A stretch of DNA of 43,000 nucleotides. Origin: Pseudomonadota bacterium. Its GTDB lineage: Bacteria > Pseudomonadota > Gammaproteobacteria > Burkholderiales > Burkholderiaceae_C. The position numbers were made by a program, and so were the translations under genes. A model generated the notes under the pieces. It worked only from the letters and a program-made list of their open reading frames with translations, searched no databases and was not told the origin of the DNA. Positions 28,995-39,024 of this stretch are shown here, piece after piece; position 1 is the stretch's first letter; each line of letters begins with the position of its first letter. The DNA lies in NCBI GenBank assembly GCA_021808445.1, contig JAKBBP010000021.1, forward strand, positions 1 through 43,000, written 5' to 3'.

Positions 28995-31388
28995 TCAGGA
29001 GCGCGGGGATTGCGCCAGCGACTGCCAGGTCGCGATCACCGTATCGGGATTCAGGGACAGGGATTCGATGCCCTGCTCCATCAGCCAGCGCGCCAGGTCC
29101 GGGTGATCCGACGGGCCCTGGCCGCAGATGCCCACATACTTCCCGGCGGCCCGGCAGGCCTTGATGGCGCGGCCCAGAAGTTCCAGCACGGCCGGGTCAC
29201 GCTCGTCGAAGGCGCTGGCCACCAGGCCGGAATCGCGGTCCAGGCCCAGCGTGAGCTGGGTCAGGTCGTTCGAACCGATGGAAAACCCGTCGAAATGCTC
29301 CAGGAAGCGCTCGGCCAGCACCGCGTTGGAGGGCACCTCGCACATCATGATCAGGCGCAGCCCGTTCTCGCCGCGACGCAGGCCGTGGCTGGCCAGCAGG
29401 CCGATCACGCCTTCCGCCTCGCGCAAGGTGCGCACGAAGGGCACCATGATCTCCACGTTGCCCAGGCCCATGTCCTCGCGCACGCGCTTGAGGGCCACGC
29501 ACTCCATCTCGAAGCTCTGCGCGAACTCGGGCGCCACGTAGCGCGAAGCACCCCGGAAGCCGAGCATGGGGTTCTCCTCGTCGGGCTCGTAGCGCGAGCC
29601 GCCGATGAGCTTCTTGTACTCGTTGGACTTGAAGTCCGACAGGCGCACGATCACCGGCTTGGGGTAGAAGGCCGCGGCGATGGTGGCGATGCCCTCGGCG
29701 AGCTTGTCGACGTAGAAGGCGCGCGGGCTGGCGTGGCCACGCGCCACGCTTTCGACGGCCTTTTTCAGGTCCGGATCGACGTTGGGGTATTCCAGCACCG
29801 CGCGCGGATGGATGGCGATGTTGTTGTTGATGATGAATTCCAGGCGTGCCAGGCCCACGCCCGCGTTGGGGATCTGGGAGAAATCGAAGGCCAGCTGCGG
29901 GTTCCCGATGTTCATCGTGATCTTCACGCCGATGGGCGGCATCTCCCCGCGCTTGACCTCGGTGATGGTGGTCTCGAGCAGCCCGTCGTACACCACGCCG
30001 GTGTCGCCTTCGGCGCAGGAAACGGTCACCAGCATGCCGTCCTTGAGCACCTCGGTGGCATCGCCGCAGCCCACCACCGCCGGAATCCCGAGCTCGCGCG
30101 CGATGATCGCCGCGTGGCAGGTGCGCCCGCCGCGGTTGGTGACAATGGCCGCCGCCCGCTTCATCACCGGCTCCCAATTCGGATCGGTCATGTCGGTGAC
30201 CAGGATATCCCCCGGGCGCACGCTGTCCATTTCCGACACGGACGCGACCACGCGCACGGGGCCGGCGCCGATCTTCTGACCGATGGCACGTCCGCTGACC
30301 AGCGCAGTGCTGCGCTGCGCGAGCGCATAGCGCTGCTCGACGCGCCCGTGAGCGCGGGACTTCACGGTCTCGGGACGGGCCTGCAGGATGTAGAGCTTGC
30401 CATCCGCTCCGTCCTTGCCCCATTCGATGTCCATCGGGCGGCCATAGTGCTGCTCGATGGTCAGCGCGAAACTCGCCAGCTCGCTGATTTCGGCATCGTT
30501 GAGGCTGTAGCGGTTGCGCATCTCCGCGGGCGTGTCGACCGTGCGCACCAGTTCCTGGGATCCGGCGGGAGCGAATTCCATGCGAAGCAGCTTCGAGCCC
30601 AGGTTGCGGCGGATCACCGCCTGCTTGCCCGCGCGCAGCGTGGGCTTGAACACGTAGAACTCGTCCGGGTTGACGGCGCCCTGCACCACCGTCTCGCCCA
30701 GGCCGTAGGACGAGGTGATGAACACCACGTCGTTGAAACCACTCTCGGTGTCCATGGTGAACATCACCCCGGCGGCGCCGAGGTCGCTGCGCACCATGCG
30801 CTGGATGCCGGCCGACAGCGCCACCTGGGAATGCTCGAAACCCTGATGCACACGATAGGAAATGGCGCGATCGTTGAACATCGACGCGAACACGTGGCGC
30901 ACCTTGTCCAGCACGGCCTCGATGCCCCGGACGTTCAGGTAGGTTTCCTGCTGTCCGGCGAAGGAGGCATCGGGCAGGTCCTCGGCCGTGGCCGAGGAGC
31001 GCACCGCGAAACTGGCCTCCTCCTGACCCTCGCTCAAGGCGGCGAAATGCTGGCGAATGGCCTGCTCCAGCTCGGCCGGCAGGGCGGTCTCGACGATCCA
31101 TTGCCGGATCTGCGCGCCCGTGGCGGCCAGCGCGCGCACGTCCTCGGTGTCCAGCGCGCCCAGGGCCTGCGCGATGCGCGCGTCCAGCCCGCCCTGGCGC
31201 AGGAATTCCCGGAAGGCATGCGCGGTGGTGGCGAAGCCGCCGGGAACGCGCACCCCGCTGGAGTGCAGCTGACTGATCATCTCCCCCAGGGAGGCGTTCT
31301 TGCCTCCCACGATCTCGACATCCTGCATGCGCAGGTTCTCGAACGGAATGACCCAGGCTTGCGCGTGGTCCTGTTGTTGATTGGACAT
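28995..31388 (-). CDS. ppsA: Phosphoenolpyruvate synthase (pyruvate, water dikinase)
   Basis: Makes PEP from pyruvate and ATP for gluconeogenesis. The 797-residue enzyme has the N-terminal ATP-grasp domain (about 20-345; [33 protein letters not shown] in part), the swivelling phosphohistidine domain with catalytic His425 in [13 protein letters not shown], and the C-terminal PEP/pyruvate barrel ending with the active-site cysteine in [10 protein letters not shown]. Thr423, two residues before the histidine, is the site a PPSR-type regulator would phosphorylate. It diverges from ppsR across 164 bases, the standard arrangement. Confidence 0.97.
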   Translation of the reverse strand: MSNQQQDHAQAWVIPFENLRMQDVEIVGGKNASLGEMISQLHSSGVRVPGGFATTAHAFREFLRQGGLDARIAQALGALDTEDVRALAATGAQIRQWIVETALPAELEQAIRQHFAALSEGQEEASFAVRSSATAEDLPDASFAGQQETYLNVRGIEAVLDKVRHVFASMFNDRAISYRVHQGFEHSQVALSAGIQRMVRSDLGAAGVMFTMDTESGFNDVVFITSSYGLGETVVQGAVNPDEFYVFKPTLRAGKQAVIRRNLGSKLLRMEFAPAGSQELVRTVDTPAEMRNRYSLNDAEISELASFALTIEQHYGRPMDIEWGKDGADGKLYILQARPETVKSRAHGRVEQRYALAQRSTALVSGRAIGQKIGAGPVRVVASVSEMDSVRPGDILVTDMTDPNWEPVMKRAAAIVTNRGGRTCHAAIIARELGIPAVVGCGDATEVLKDGMLVTVSCAEGDTGVVYDGLLETTITEVKRGEMPPIGVKITMNIGNPQLAFDFSQIPNAGVGLARLEFIINNNIAIHPRAVLEYPNVDPDLKKAVESVARGHASPRAFYVDKLAEGIATIAAAFYPKPVIVRLSDFKSNEYKKLIGGSRYEPDEENPMLGFRGASRYVAPEFAQSFEMECVALKRVREDMGLGNVEIMVPFVRTLREAEGVIGLLASHGLRRGENGLRLIMMCEVPSNAVLAERFLEHFDGFSIGSNDLTQLTLGLDRDSGLVASAFDERDPAVLELLGRAIKACRAAGKYVGICGQGPSDHPDLARWLMEQGIESLSLNPDTVIATWQSLAQSPRS

Positions 31389-31552
31389 GGAATACCCTCA
31401 ATAGAATGAACAAGAATCCGTGCGCCTGCAGCGAGGAATTGCGAGGGGCCGCCGGTCATGTTGTTCGAGTTCTCCGGCACGGGCCCGGCGCGCGCGCATT
31501 GCGCGGCAGGCATGTTGGTGGGGATTCTACTGGCCCGACTTTGCTGTCCCTC

Positions 31553-32371
31553 ATGCCCAATCGCTCCGTCTTCTTCGTCTCCGATGGCACCGGCATCACC
31601 GCCGAGACCTTCGGCAACTCCATCCTGGCGCAATTCGACCTGCAGCCGCACCGCATCCGCCTGCCCTTCGTGGACACCGTGGACAAGGCCTACCAGGCGG
31701 TGGCGCGCATCGACCATGTCGCCGGCCTGGAGGGCCATCCCCCGGTCGTGTTCACCACCCTGGTGGAACCCGAGGTGCTGGAGGTGATCCGGCGCTGCCG
31801 CGGCCTGGTGCTGGACATGGTCACCACCTTCATCGAGCCCCTGGAGGTGGCCTTCGGGGTCAAGTCCAACCACCGCATCGGCCAGTTCTCGGACATCGCG
31901 AAAAGCGAGCGCTATCACAATCGCATCGACGCGATCAATTTCGCGCTGATGCACGACGACGGCCAGTCCTCGCGCAACCTGGCGCTGGCCGACGTGATCC
32001 TGGTGGGGGTTTCGCGCAGCGGCAAGACCCCGACCTCGCTGTACCTGGCCATGCAGCATGGGGTACGCGCGGCCAATTACCCGCTGATCCCGGAGGACTT
32101 CGAGCGCATGACCCTGCCGCAGGATCTGCTGCCGCATCGTGCCAAGCTCTTCGGGCTGAGCATCGCGCCCGAGCGCCTCAGCGAGATCCGCAACGAGCGC
32201 AAGCCCGGCAGTCGCTACGCCGCGCTGGAAAATTGCACCGAGGAGGTGGCCGAGGCCGAACGCCTGATGCGCCGCGAGGGAATCCGTTGGTTGTCGTCCA
32301 CCAACAAGTCGATCGAGGAGATCGCCACGACCATCCTGCAACAGATTCGGCCTGATCGGCTGGAATACTGA
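31553..32371 (+). CDS. ppsR: PEP synthase regulatory protein (bifunctional kinase/pyrophosphorylase)
   Basis: Inactivates PEP synthase by ADP-dependent phosphorylation of a threonine beside its catalytic histidine, and reactivates it by phosphate-dependent removal. The 272-residue DUF299 protein starts MPNRSVFFVSDGTGITAETF and has the P-loop-like GVSRSGKTPTS (152-162) and NYPLIPEDF. The frame is open 49 codons further up, but ATG at 31553 gives the conserved N-terminus; its ribosome binding site is weak. Divergent from its target ppsA. Confidence 0.96.
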   Translation: MPNRSVFFVSDGTGITAETFGNSILAQFDLQPHRIRLPFVDTVDKAYQAVARIDHVAGLEGHPPVVFTTLVEPEVLEVIRRCRGLVLDMVTTFIEPLEVAFGVKSNHRIGQFSDIAKSERYHNRIDAINFALMHDDGQSSRNLALADVILVGVSRSGKTPTSLYLAMQHGVRAANYPLIPEDFERMTLPQDLLPHRAKLFGLSIAPERLSEIRNERKPGSRYAALENCTEEVAEAERLMRREGIRWLSSTNKSIEEIATTILQQIRPDRLEY

Positions 32372-32416
32372 GATACTTCGCTACAAACCGTCTCTTGCCC
32401 GCGGCAGGTGCCCCCG

Positions 32417-33478
32417 ATGACTGTCGAAACCCGCCAATCCTCCGAAAAGAACGAATACCTGCTGGGCTATGCCTCCACGCAGCAGCAGCGCGATCAGCGC
32501 GAATCCATGCTGCCGGTGGATCCGACGCGCTACGCACAACCCTATGCCATCGTCCTGGTGGACGCCTCGGCCGACGCCTCCTCGTCCATGCAGGCCAGCC
32601 CGCGCCTGCGCCTGCTGCCGCTGGCCGTTCGCTGGCCAGGGCGCACGATGGTCGAAAAGGGCACCAGCTCGCGTCTGCGCCGCCTGAGCCGCGAGCGCCT
32701 GCGCGGGGCGGTGGTCGCGGCTCCGGAAGTGGACTCGCTGGAATACCGCCTGTACCCGCCGCTGGCCATCAATGCCGACTATCTGATTCACCTGGGCACG
32801 CGGCGCGAGTTCGTCGACATGGCGCCGCCGCTGCAGCAGTTGCTCGCCCGCCACGCCGACGACATCCGCGAGCTGCGCCGCCAGCGCGGCCTGGACGACC
32901 AGCTCCCGCTGCAACTGGTGGATACCGGCACCCTGCTGGCGGGCACGGCCCTGCATGCGCGCATGCTGCTGCGCATGCTGGAGGCCGGCATCGCGCCGGC
33001 GGAGGCGGCGAGGCGTGCGCAGGCGTTGCGTGACACCACGCGTACCTGGCTGGTGCCCCAGCATCCCGGCGACACCCTGCTGTCCCTGCGGCAGCTGCAG
33101 CAACCGGCGCTGCAGCCCTGGGAACAGGCCTGTTCGAGCCCGCTGGGCCAGCTCTGGCGCCGACACCCCGTGCTGGAGGCCGATGCCAGCGGTCTGTCTT
33201 GCCGGCACAGGCTCAAGACCTGGCGCGCCGCCGTCGGGCATGTGTTCGCGCAGGCTTGCGAGCTGATGCGCGCGCAGTCGGGGCCGGGGGCCTGGCTGCA
33301 GATCAGCCTGGATGGTGGCTTGCGCGACATGCAGGCCTGGCCCGAGTTCGAGGCGCTGCGCGCGCAGGCCTTGGCCACCCGCACCTCGCTGCATCTGACC
33401 CACATGAGCCCGGCCGGCCGCATCTGGGCCTCGGCCGGCTCGCTGAGCATGGCCCTGTACCAGCCGCCGGGCTCCTGA
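32417..33478 (+). CDS. Divergent DegV-fold protein
   Basis: A 353-residue protein I place in the DegV (EDD-fold, fatty-acid-binding FakB-like) group with moderate confidence. The order of segments fits: an early YAIVLVDASADAS strand, LPLAVRWPGR, TSSRLRRLS, then LIHLGTRREF, LQLVDTGTLLAGT (the VDS...G-type helix start), an AGIAPAEAARRAQALRD helix, and a C-terminal ISLDGGLRD...MSPAGRIWASAGSLSMALY resembling the DegV end. Typical residues are replaced: the usual SGT reads LGT and the final GPGxLG reads SAGSLS. A polar 45-residue N-terminal extension precedes the fold. No FakA-like kinase gene is nearby. It follows ppsR by 45 bases on the same strand. ATG at 32417 was chosen; GTG at 32408 is possible. 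Confidence 0.6.
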   Translation: MTVETRQSSEKNEYLLGYASTQQQRDQRESMLPVDPTRYAQPYAIVLVDASADASSSMQASPRLRLLPLAVRWPGRTMVEKGTSSRLRRLSRERLRGAVVAAPEVDSLEYRLYPPLAINADYLIHLGTRREFVDMAPPLQQLLARHADDIRELRRQRGLDDQLPLQLVDTGTLLAGTALHARMLLRMLEAGIAPAEAARRAQALRDTTRTWLVPQHPGDTLLSLRQLQQPALQPWEQACSSPLGQLWRRHPVLEADASGLSCRHRLKTWRAAVGHVFAQACELMRAQSGPGAWLQISLDGGLRDMQAWPEFEALRAQALATRTSLHLTHMSPAGRIWASAGSLSMALYQPPGS

Positions 33479-33489
33479 GGTCGCCGAGC

Positions 33490-33509
33490 GCCTGTCCCGC
33501 GGGACAGGC
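33490..33509. terminator. Perfect 20-bp palindrome between convergent genes
   Basis: GCCTGTCCCG followed by its exact reverse complement, with no loop, lies in the 35-base gap between the DegV-like stop and the methyltransferase stop. As RNA it would form a hairpin; no T-tract follows on either strand. A bidirectional end signal or a protein site are both possible. Confidence 0.5.
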
Positions 33510-33513
33510 AGGC

Positions 33514-34299
33514 TCAAGCCCTGCCTGCGGCGATGCGCTGGCGCAGTCCCTCGTACAGGCACACGGCCGCGGCGGCCGCGACATTGAGCGACTCCACGTC
33601 GCCGCGCTGGGGAATGCGTACCCCCGCGTCGCAGCGCGCCAGCACGGCTGGATCCACCCCGGCGCCCTCGTTGCCGAACACCCAGCTCAGGTCCCCGCGA
33701 AGGTCCAGCTGGTACAGGTCGCGGCTGCCCTGTCCCGACGTCGCGTACAGGGGGCGCGGCAACCGGGGCTCGATGTCTTCCCAGCGGACCTCCTCGAGCA
33801 GCGCCAGCGCGAAATGCGCGCCCATGCCGGCTCGGAGCACCTTGGGCGTCCACACGCCCGCGCAGCCGCGCAGGCAAACCACCGTCGCGGCGCCGGCAGC
33901 CGCCGCGGTGCGCAGCAGCGTGCCGACATTTCCGGCGTCCTGCACGCGGTCCAGGACCACGGTGACGCCGCTGCGTGGTGCGGCCGGCTGCGGACGGCGG
34001 ATCAGCAGGCCCACTTCAGGCCCGTGCCCCACGGCTGACAGGGCACGCCAAAGCGCGGAATCGAGCAGCACCACGCGGGAATCGCCCACGCGATGCGCGA
34101 GGGCAGCGATCTCCGGGTGGGCGAGCCCGGTCTCGGTGCAGACCAGCGAGGCGGGCTCCAGCCCGGCATCGAGAGCGGCCTCGGCCAGGTGGATGCCCTC
34201 CAGCCAGACCTGCCCCAGACGGCGGACCGCCGCGGCCTCGTGCGCCAGAGAGCGCAAGGTCTTGAACAGCGCATTGTCGGGCGAGCTCAGACGTTTCAT
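33514..34299 (-). CDS. SpoU/TrmH family RNA 2'-O-methyltransferase
   Basis: Predicted to methylate a ribose 2'-OH in rRNA or tRNA using S-adenosylmethionine. The 261-residue protein has an N-terminal substrate-binding domain (about 1-95) and a SPOUT knot domain with motif 1 [19 protein letters not shown], motif 2 [14 protein letters not shown] and motif 3 [23 protein letters not shown] (in part [10 protein letters not shown]). The target base cannot be read from sequence; RlmB-like is one option. ATG at 34299 overlaps the rnhB TGA by 4 bases (ATGA), so it is the last translationally coupled gene of the lpx operon. Confidence 0.9.
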   Translation of the reverse strand: MKRLSSPDNALFKTLRSLAHEAAAVRRLGQVWLEGIHLAEAALDAGLEPASLVCTETGLAHPEIAALAHRVGDSRVVLLDSALWRALSAVGHGPEVGLLIRRPQPAAPRSGVTVVLDRVQDAGNVGTLLRTAAAAGAATVVCLRGCAGVWTPKVLRAGMGAHFALALLEEVRWEDIEPRLPRPLYATSGQGSRDLYQLDLRGDLSWVFGNEGAGVDPAVLARCDAGVRIPQRGDVESLNVAAAAAVCLYEGLRQRIAAGRA

Positions 34300-34943
34300 A
34301 CGGATTGCACGGGCCGCCCTACTGCGCCTACTGCGCCTGCTGCGTCTGCTGCGTCCGCGGCCTCGCGCAGGCGCCGCAGCGGCGCGAAGCTCAGGCGATG
34401 CTCGGCGCAGGGCCCAAGCTCCTGCAAGGCGCGCAGGTGCTGCGCGGTGCCGTAGCCGAAATGCTGCCCGAAACCGTAGCCGGGATACAGCCCGTCCAGC
34501 TCGGCCATGCGCGCATCGCGCCAGACCTTGGCGACGATGGAGGCGGCGCTGATCGCCGGCTGCGTCGCGTCGCCCCCCACCACCGCACGCGCCGGTACGT
34601 CCAGGCTGGGCGCGCGGTTGCCGTCCACCAGCACCAGCGAGGGCCGCAGGCGCAGCGCGGCCACCGCGCGCTGCATGGACAGCATGGTGGCCTGAAGTAT
34701 GTTGAGTCGGTCGATTTCCTGTGCCGAAGCGACACCGATCGCCAGGTCCAGGCAGGCCCCTCGGATCACCGCATCCAAGGCCTCGCGACGCCTGGGCGAC
34801 AAGGTCTTGGAATCGGCCAGGCCCGACGGAACACGGCTGGGGTCGAGAATCAAGGCGCAACTGACCACCGGGCCGGCCCAGGTCCCCCGCCCGACCTCGT
34901 CGCAGCCTGCGACCAGGCGGATTGCGCAGTCGCCCGGGCTCAT
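34296..34943 (-). CDS. rnhB: Ribonuclease HII
   Basis: Cuts RNA in RNA-DNA hybrids and removes single ribonucleotides from DNA. The 215-residue protein has the acidic catalytic set Asp15-Glu16 ([14 protein letters not shown]), Asp107 (LVLVDGNR) and Asp125 ([19 protein letters not shown]), plus [14 protein letters not shown]. The C-terminal 20 residues ([18 protein letters not shown]) are low complexity and come from a 9-bp tandem repeat. ATG at 34943 overlaps the lpxB stop by 4 bases, and its own stop overlaps the next start in the same way. Confidence 0.96.
   Translation of the reverse strand: MSPGDCAIRLVAGCDEVGRGTWAGPVVSCALILDPSRVPSGLADSKTLSPRRREALDAVIRGACLDLAIGVASAQEIDRLNILQATMLSMQRAVAALRLRPSLVLVDGNRAPSLDVPARAVVGGDATQPAISAASIVAKVWRDARMAELDGLYPGYGFGQHFGYGTAQHLRALQELGPCAEHRLSFAPLRRLREAADAADAAGAVGAVGRPVQSV
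34321..34356. repeat. Four 9-bp tandem repeats in the rnhB 3' end
   Basis: ACTGCGCCT, ACTGCGCCT, GCTGCGTCT and GCTGCGTCC run head to tail from 34321 to 34356. They keep the reading frame and encode the repeated Ala/Asp/Gly/Val tail of RNase HII. Confidence 0.85.
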
Positions 34944-36103
34944 CGAGCGCGGCTCCCGGCGCTGTCCACCGCCTCCGCGATGGCCTGCGCGGCCAGCGAG
35001 GCCGTGGGACGCAACAGCGCATCGTGCATGGCCGCGAATCGTTCGCGCAGCGCCGCGCGCCGGGAAGGGTCGTCGAGCAGCGCCAGCGCCTGCCGCGCCA
35101 GCGCCCCGCCCTCGCAGTCGAGTTGCAGCAGCTCGTCCACCAGTCCTTCGCCAGCCAGGATGTTGGGCAGGCCCACCCAGGGTAGGTAGCCGCGGTCCTT
35201 CATGAGCCGCCAGGACAGCCAGGGCAGGCGATAGCCGATGACCATGGGGCGACCGAACAGGGCGCATTCCAGGGTCGCGGTGCCGCTGGCCACCAGCGCG
35301 ATGTCGCAAGCCTCCAGCACGGTGTGCGAATCCCCCACCACCCATTGCAACTGCAATTGCGGCCAGGCCCGGGCCTGCTGGCGCAGCGGCGCCAGCAGGC
35401 CTGCGTGGGCCACGGCCACGAGCACCCTCAGGCCGCGCTCGTGCTGCATGCGCGCGGCTGCATCGAAAAAGGATGGCGCGATGTGTCGCACCTCGCCCGC
35501 GCGGCTTCCGGGCAGCAGCGCCAGCACCCCCGCCGCAGCATCCTGGGCCCCCAGGCCGAGCCGTTGCCGAGCCGCGTCCGCGTCGGGACGACGGGGAATG
35601 ACCTCCGCCAGAGGATGCCCGATGTAGGTGGCACGAACGCGCGTGCCCTCGTAGAGCGCGGGTTCGAAGGGAAACACACAAAGCAGGTGGTCCACCGCCG
35701 CCTCGATGCGATGGATGCGCTCTCGTCTCCAGGCCCAGATGGAGGGGCTGACGAAATGGACGGTCGGAATGCCCCGCTGTCGCAGGCGGGTTTCCAGCGC
35801 AAGGTTGAAATCCGGCGCGTCGACGCCCACGAACACGCCTGGCGGCTGCTCCAGCAGACGCCGGCGAAGACGCGCACGCATGCGCAGCAGCTCCGGAAGT
35901 CTGGGCAGCACGGCCGCGAAACCGTTCACGGCCAGGCGCTCGCTGTTCCACCAGGCTTCGAAGCCGGCCGCGCGCATGCGCTCGCCACCGATTCCGGCAC
36001 AGCGCAGCTCGGGATGGCTGCGGCGCAACTCGGCCACGACATGGGAGGCGAGCAGGTCTCCCGACGGTTCGCCGGCGACCATCGCGACCAGGTGCCGGTT
36101 CAT
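34940..36103 (-). CDS. lpxB: Lipid-A-disaccharide synthase
   Basis: Condenses UDP-2,3-diacylglucosamine with lipid X to give the lipid A disaccharide, at the inner membrane surface. The 387-residue GT19 enzyme starts [20 protein letters not shown] and shows [43 protein letters not shown] and [20 protein letters not shown] (in part). ATG at 36103 lies 13 bases after the lpxA stop. The LpxB stop overlaps the rnhB start (ATGA). Confidence 0.97.
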   Translation of the reverse strand: MNRHLVAMVAGEPSGDLLASHVVAELRRSHPELRCAGIGGERMRAAGFEAWWNSERLAVNGFAAVLPRLPELLRMRARLRRRLLEQPPGVFVGVDAPDFNLALETRLRQRGIPTVHFVSPSIWAWRRERIHRIEAAVDHLLCVFPFEPALYEGTRVRATYIGHPLAEVIPRRPDADAARQRLGLGAQDAAAGVLALLPGSRAGEVRHIAPSFFDAAARMQHERGLRVLVAVAHAGLLAPLRQQARAWPQLQLQWVVGDSHTVLEACDIALVASGTATLECALFGRPMVIGYRLPWLSWRLMKDRGYLPWVGLPNILAGEGLVDELLQLDCEGGALARQALALLDDPSRRAALRERFAAMHDALLRPTASLAAQAIAEAVDSAGSRAR

Positions 36104-36116
36104 GGACCCACCCGCG

Positions 36117-36911
36117 TCAGGGGCGCACGATGCCGCGGCGACTGGCGGCCAGGAAGTCGAGCAGCGCTCCGAGGTCGGCGGCGGCTGGCCCAGGCTGCGC
36201 CCGGGCCTCGGCCCCAAGTTGCTCCATGGCCTGCTCCAGGGCCAGCCCCTGCCGGTACAGCACCCGGTAGGCCCGCCGCAGCGCGGCGATACGCTCGGGA
36301 CCGAAGCCACGGCGGCGCAGGCCCTCGGCGTTGATGCCATGGGGCACCGCGGGAGTTCCGCCCAGCAGCATGTAGGGCGGCACATCCTGGGTCAGCACCG
36401 AGTGGATGCCGGCCATCACATGCGCACCCACGTGCACGAATTGGTGCACGCCGACGAATCCGCCCAGGGTGACCCAGTCCCCCACGTGGACATGGCCGGC
36501 CAGCTGGGTGCAATTGGCGAAGGTGACGTGGCTGCCGACCTGGCAGTCATGGGCGACGTGCACGTAGGCCATGATCCAGTTGTCGTCGCCGATCCGCGTG
36601 ACGCCCACGTCCTGGGCCGTGCCCAGGTTGATGGTGCAGCATTCGCGGATGGTGTTGCGCGAACCGATGTGCAGCTCGGTGGGTTCGCCTCCGTACTTCT
36701 TGTCCTGCGGGACGGCACCCACCGAACAATAGGGATGGATGACGTTGTCGCGCCCGATGCGGGTGCGCCCCTGCACGCTCACGTGCGACAGCAGTCGCGT
36801 GCCCGCGTCGATGCACACCTGCGCACCGACGGTGCAGTACGGACCGATCTCCACGCCGTCGGCCAGCTCGGCGCCGCGCTCGATCAGCGCGGTAGGGTGA
36901 ATCAGGCTCAA
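36117..36911 (-). CDS. lpxA: UDP-N-acetylglucosamine acyltransferase
   Basis: First step of lipid A synthesis, transferring a hydroxyacyl chain from ACP to UDP-GlcNAc. The 264-residue protein is a left-handed beta-helix of hexapeptide repeats from the N-terminus (IHPTALIERGAELADGVEIG) to about 190, with catalytic His121 in HVAHDCQVG, then a C-terminal helical domain. Slightly longer at the C-terminus than E. coli LpxA. It sits 22 bases after fabZ, in the standard lpxD-fabZ-lpxA-lpxB order. Confidence 0.97.
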   Translation of the reverse strand: MSLIHPTALIERGAELADGVEIGPYCTVGAQVCIDAGTRLLSHVSVQGRTRIGRDNVIHPYCSVGAVPQDKKYGGEPTELHIGSRNTIRECCTINLGTAQDVGVTRIGDDNWIMAYVHVAHDCQVGSHVTFANCTQLAGHVHVGDWVTLGGFVGVHQFVHVGAHVMAGIHSVLTQDVPPYMLLGGTPAVPHGINAEGLRRRGFGPERIAALRRAYRVLYRQGLALEQAMEQLGAEARAQPGPAAADLGALLDFLAASRRGIVRP

Positions 36912-36933
36912 CGCTGGGCTCCCGGCGCGCGAT

Positions 36934-37380
36934 TCAGTCGATCACCCGCTCGGTGCACATGAGCTCGGCCTCGGCGGCCATCTCCTCGCCCACCCGAGCG
37001 ACTGCCTGGAACTTGTAGATGTTGCGCATGTGACGGCTCAGACGCACGTCGAGCATCAGCTGGTCGCCGGGCTCCACCGGGCGCTTGAACCGCGCACCGT
37101 CCACCCCGACGAGGTAGTAGACCGAATCGTCCTCGGCCTGCACGTCCAGGGTTCCGAAGGCCAGGATGCCGGCGGCCTGCGCCAGCGCTTCCAGGATGAG
37201 CACACCCGGCATGATGGGTTTTTGCGGGAAATGCCCGGTGAAGTACGGTTCGTTGAACGATACGTTCTTGTAGGCCAGGATGCGCTCGCCCTTGACGAAC
37301 TCGACCACGCGATCGACCAGCAGGAAGGGGTAGCGATGCGGAAGCAGTTTCTGGATCTGGTTGATGTCGAACACGGTCAT
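36934..37380 (-). CDS. fabZ: 3-hydroxyacyl-ACP dehydratase FabZ
   Basis: Dehydrates 3-hydroxyacyl-ACP in fatty acid elongation and so competes with LpxA and LpxD for substrate. The 148-residue hot-dog protein starts with [21 protein letters not shown] and has the catalytic pair His50 ([12 protein letters not shown]) and Glu64 (LILEALAQ). ATG at 37380 overlaps the lpxD stop by 4 bases (ATGA). Open frame upstream belongs to shadow of lpxD. Confidence 0.97.
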   Translation of the reverse strand: MTVFDINQIQKLLPHRYPFLLVDRVVEFVKGERILAYKNVSFNEPYFTGHFPQKPIMPGVLILEALAQAAGILAFGTLDVQAEDDSVYYLVGVDGARFKRPVEPGDQLMLDVRLSRHMRNIYKFQAVARVGEEMAAEAELMCTERVID

Positions 37381-38459
37381 GACGAGTCTTGTGCGGGGTT
37401 TTTCTGAGGGTCGAGCGTGCGCTCCAGCTGCCGAATGCGCTCGCGCAGCTCCGCCAGATGGCGAAGCGCCGCCGCGTTGGCAGACCAGTTCTCGTGGCGG
37501 TCCAGCGGAAAGGCGCCGGTGTAGTGGCCCGGCTGGCGAACCGAGCGTGACACCAGCGACATGCCGCCGATCACCGTGCGGTCGGCGATCTCCAGATGCC
37601 CGGCAATGCCGGCGCCTCCACCGATGAAGCAATAGGCACCGATGCGAGCGCTGCCAGCGATGCCGACGCAACCGGCCAGTGCCGTATGTTCGCCGATCTG
37701 CACGTTGTGCGCCACTTGCACGAGGTTGTCGATTTTCACGCCGTTGCCGATCCGGGTGTCGTCGAGGGCTCCGCGGTCCACCGTGGTGTTGGCCCCGATG
37801 TCCACGTCATCTCCCAGCACCACGCGCCCGGTCTGGGCGATGCGCACGCCGGCGCCTTGCTCGTCGCGCGCGTAACCGAATCCATCGGCGCCGATCACGG
37901 CCCCCGGGTGGAGGGTGCAGCGCTCGCCGATCCGGCAATCCTGCATCACCACGCTGCGCGGCAGCATGCGGGTGTCGGCTCCGATCACCGCACCGGCCCC
38001 GACATAACAACCAGCGCCGATGCTCGCGCGCGCACCGATCACGGCATCGCGCTCGATCACCGCGCAGGCGTCGATGCTGGCATCGGGGGCCACTCGCGCG
38101 CTCTCGTGCACCACGGCGCTGGGGTGTCGACCGGCCGGCAAGGGCGGAGCCTGCAACTGCTCGAGCCACTGGGACAGCCGGGCGTAATACAGGTAGGGAT
38201 CGCGGGTGCGGATGGCCGCCGCGAAATGCTCGCCGGGATCCACGTCCTCGGGCACGATCACACAGGATGCGCGACACGACTCGAGCAGACGACCCTGCCC
38301 GGCACGCGCCAGGAAGGCTACGTCGCCGTCGCCGGCGCGCTCCAGGGGCGCGAAGCGCCACACGCGCACCGACGCGTCGCCCCGCAGCGTCCCGCCCAGA
38401 CGCGCGACGATGTCAGCGACCGGCAGGCCAGCGCCTGCGCCCGTGGGCCGATGGCTCAT
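37377..38459 (-). CDS. lpxD: UDP-3-O-(3-hydroxyacyl)glucosamine N-acyltransferase
   Basis: Third step of lipid A synthesis, adding the N-linked hydroxyacyl chain. The 360-residue protein has the N-terminal uridine-binding domain (about 1-105), a hexapeptide-repeat beta-helix (about 110-310) with catalytic His251 in QVAHNVQIG, and a C-terminal helix that includes [16 protein letters not shown] at 38459 overlaps the skp stop by 4 bases, and its stop overlaps the fabZ start likewise. Confidence 0.97.
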   Translation of the reverse strand: MSHRPTGAGAGLPVADIVARLGGTLRGDASVRVWRFAPLERAGDGDVAFLARAGQGRLLESCRASCVIVPEDVDPGEHFAAAIRTRDPYLYYARLSQWLEQLQAPPLPAGRHPSAVVHESARVAPDASIDACAVIERDAVIGARASIGAGCYVGAGAVIGADTRMLPRSVVMQDCRIGERCTLHPGAVIGADGFGYARDEQGAGVRIAQTGRVVLGDDVDIGANTTVDRGALDDTRIGNGVKIDNLVQVAHNVQIGEHTALAGCVGIAGSARIGAYCFIGGGAGIAGHLEIADRTVIGGMSLVSRSVRQPGHYTGAFPLDRHENWSANAAALRHLAELRERIRQLERTLDPQKNPAQDSS

Positions 38460-39013
38460 TGACTGCCGGATGGGGCGTCGAGGGCCTTCAGGACCTTGTC
38501 GGTGATGTCGATGCGCGGGTTCACGTACACGGCTTCCTGAAAGATGATGTCGTAGTTGCCCTGCTCGGCGACCTGCTTCACCACCTTGTTGGCCTTGTCC
38601 AGCACGGCCGCCAGCGCCGCGTTGCGACGTGCGTTCAGATCTTCGCTGAACTCGCGCTGCTTGCGCTGGAAATCGCGGTTCATGTCGGCGAGCTGCTGCT
38701 GGGCGTTGCTGCGCTCGGTGTCGCTCATCACCGGACCATCCTTGTCCAGCTTCTGGCTCAGGGCCTTGATGCGCGCGGCCATGTCCTGCAGGTTCTTGTC
38801 GCGCTTGGAAAACTCCGCCTCGAGCTTTTGCTGCGCGGCCTTCGCAGGCGCCGACTCCTTCAGGATGCGCTCGGTGTTGATGAAACCGATCTTGCCCGAG
38901 GGCATGCCGCTGCCGGCGACCGGACCCTGGGCCTGCGCGGTGCCGCACAGCAGCGAAGCCGCGAACGCGCCGGCGAATGCGGCGCGACGTAGGAAGGAAC
39001 TCGGAAACTTCAT
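38456..39013 (-). CDS. skp: Periplasmic chaperone Skp/OmpH
   Basis: Holds unfolded outer membrane proteins in the periplasm before BamA inserts them. The 185-residue protein has a signal peptide ([16 protein letters not shown], cleavage near 28), the [16 protein letters not shown] strand typical of the family, and a long Lys/Gln-rich coiled coil (about 55-140) that forms the tentacles. ATG at 39013 lies 11 bases after the bamA stop. Order bamA-skp-lpxD is standard. Confidence 0.95.
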   Translation of the reverse strand: MKFPSSFLRRAAFAGAFAASLLCGTAQAQGPVAGSGMPSGKIGFINTERILKESAPAKAAQQKLEAEFSKRDKNLQDMAARIKALSQKLDKDGPVMSDTERSNAQQQLADMNRDFQRKQREFSEDLNARRNAALAAVLDKANKVVKQVAEQGNYDIIFQEAVYVNPRIDITDKVLKALDAPSGSQ

Positions 39014-39024
39014 GGACGAGGCTC

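Noticed and set aside
28893-31409. An 838-codon open frame antisense to ppsA.
   Set aside because: Shadow of ppsA codon structure, no independent support.
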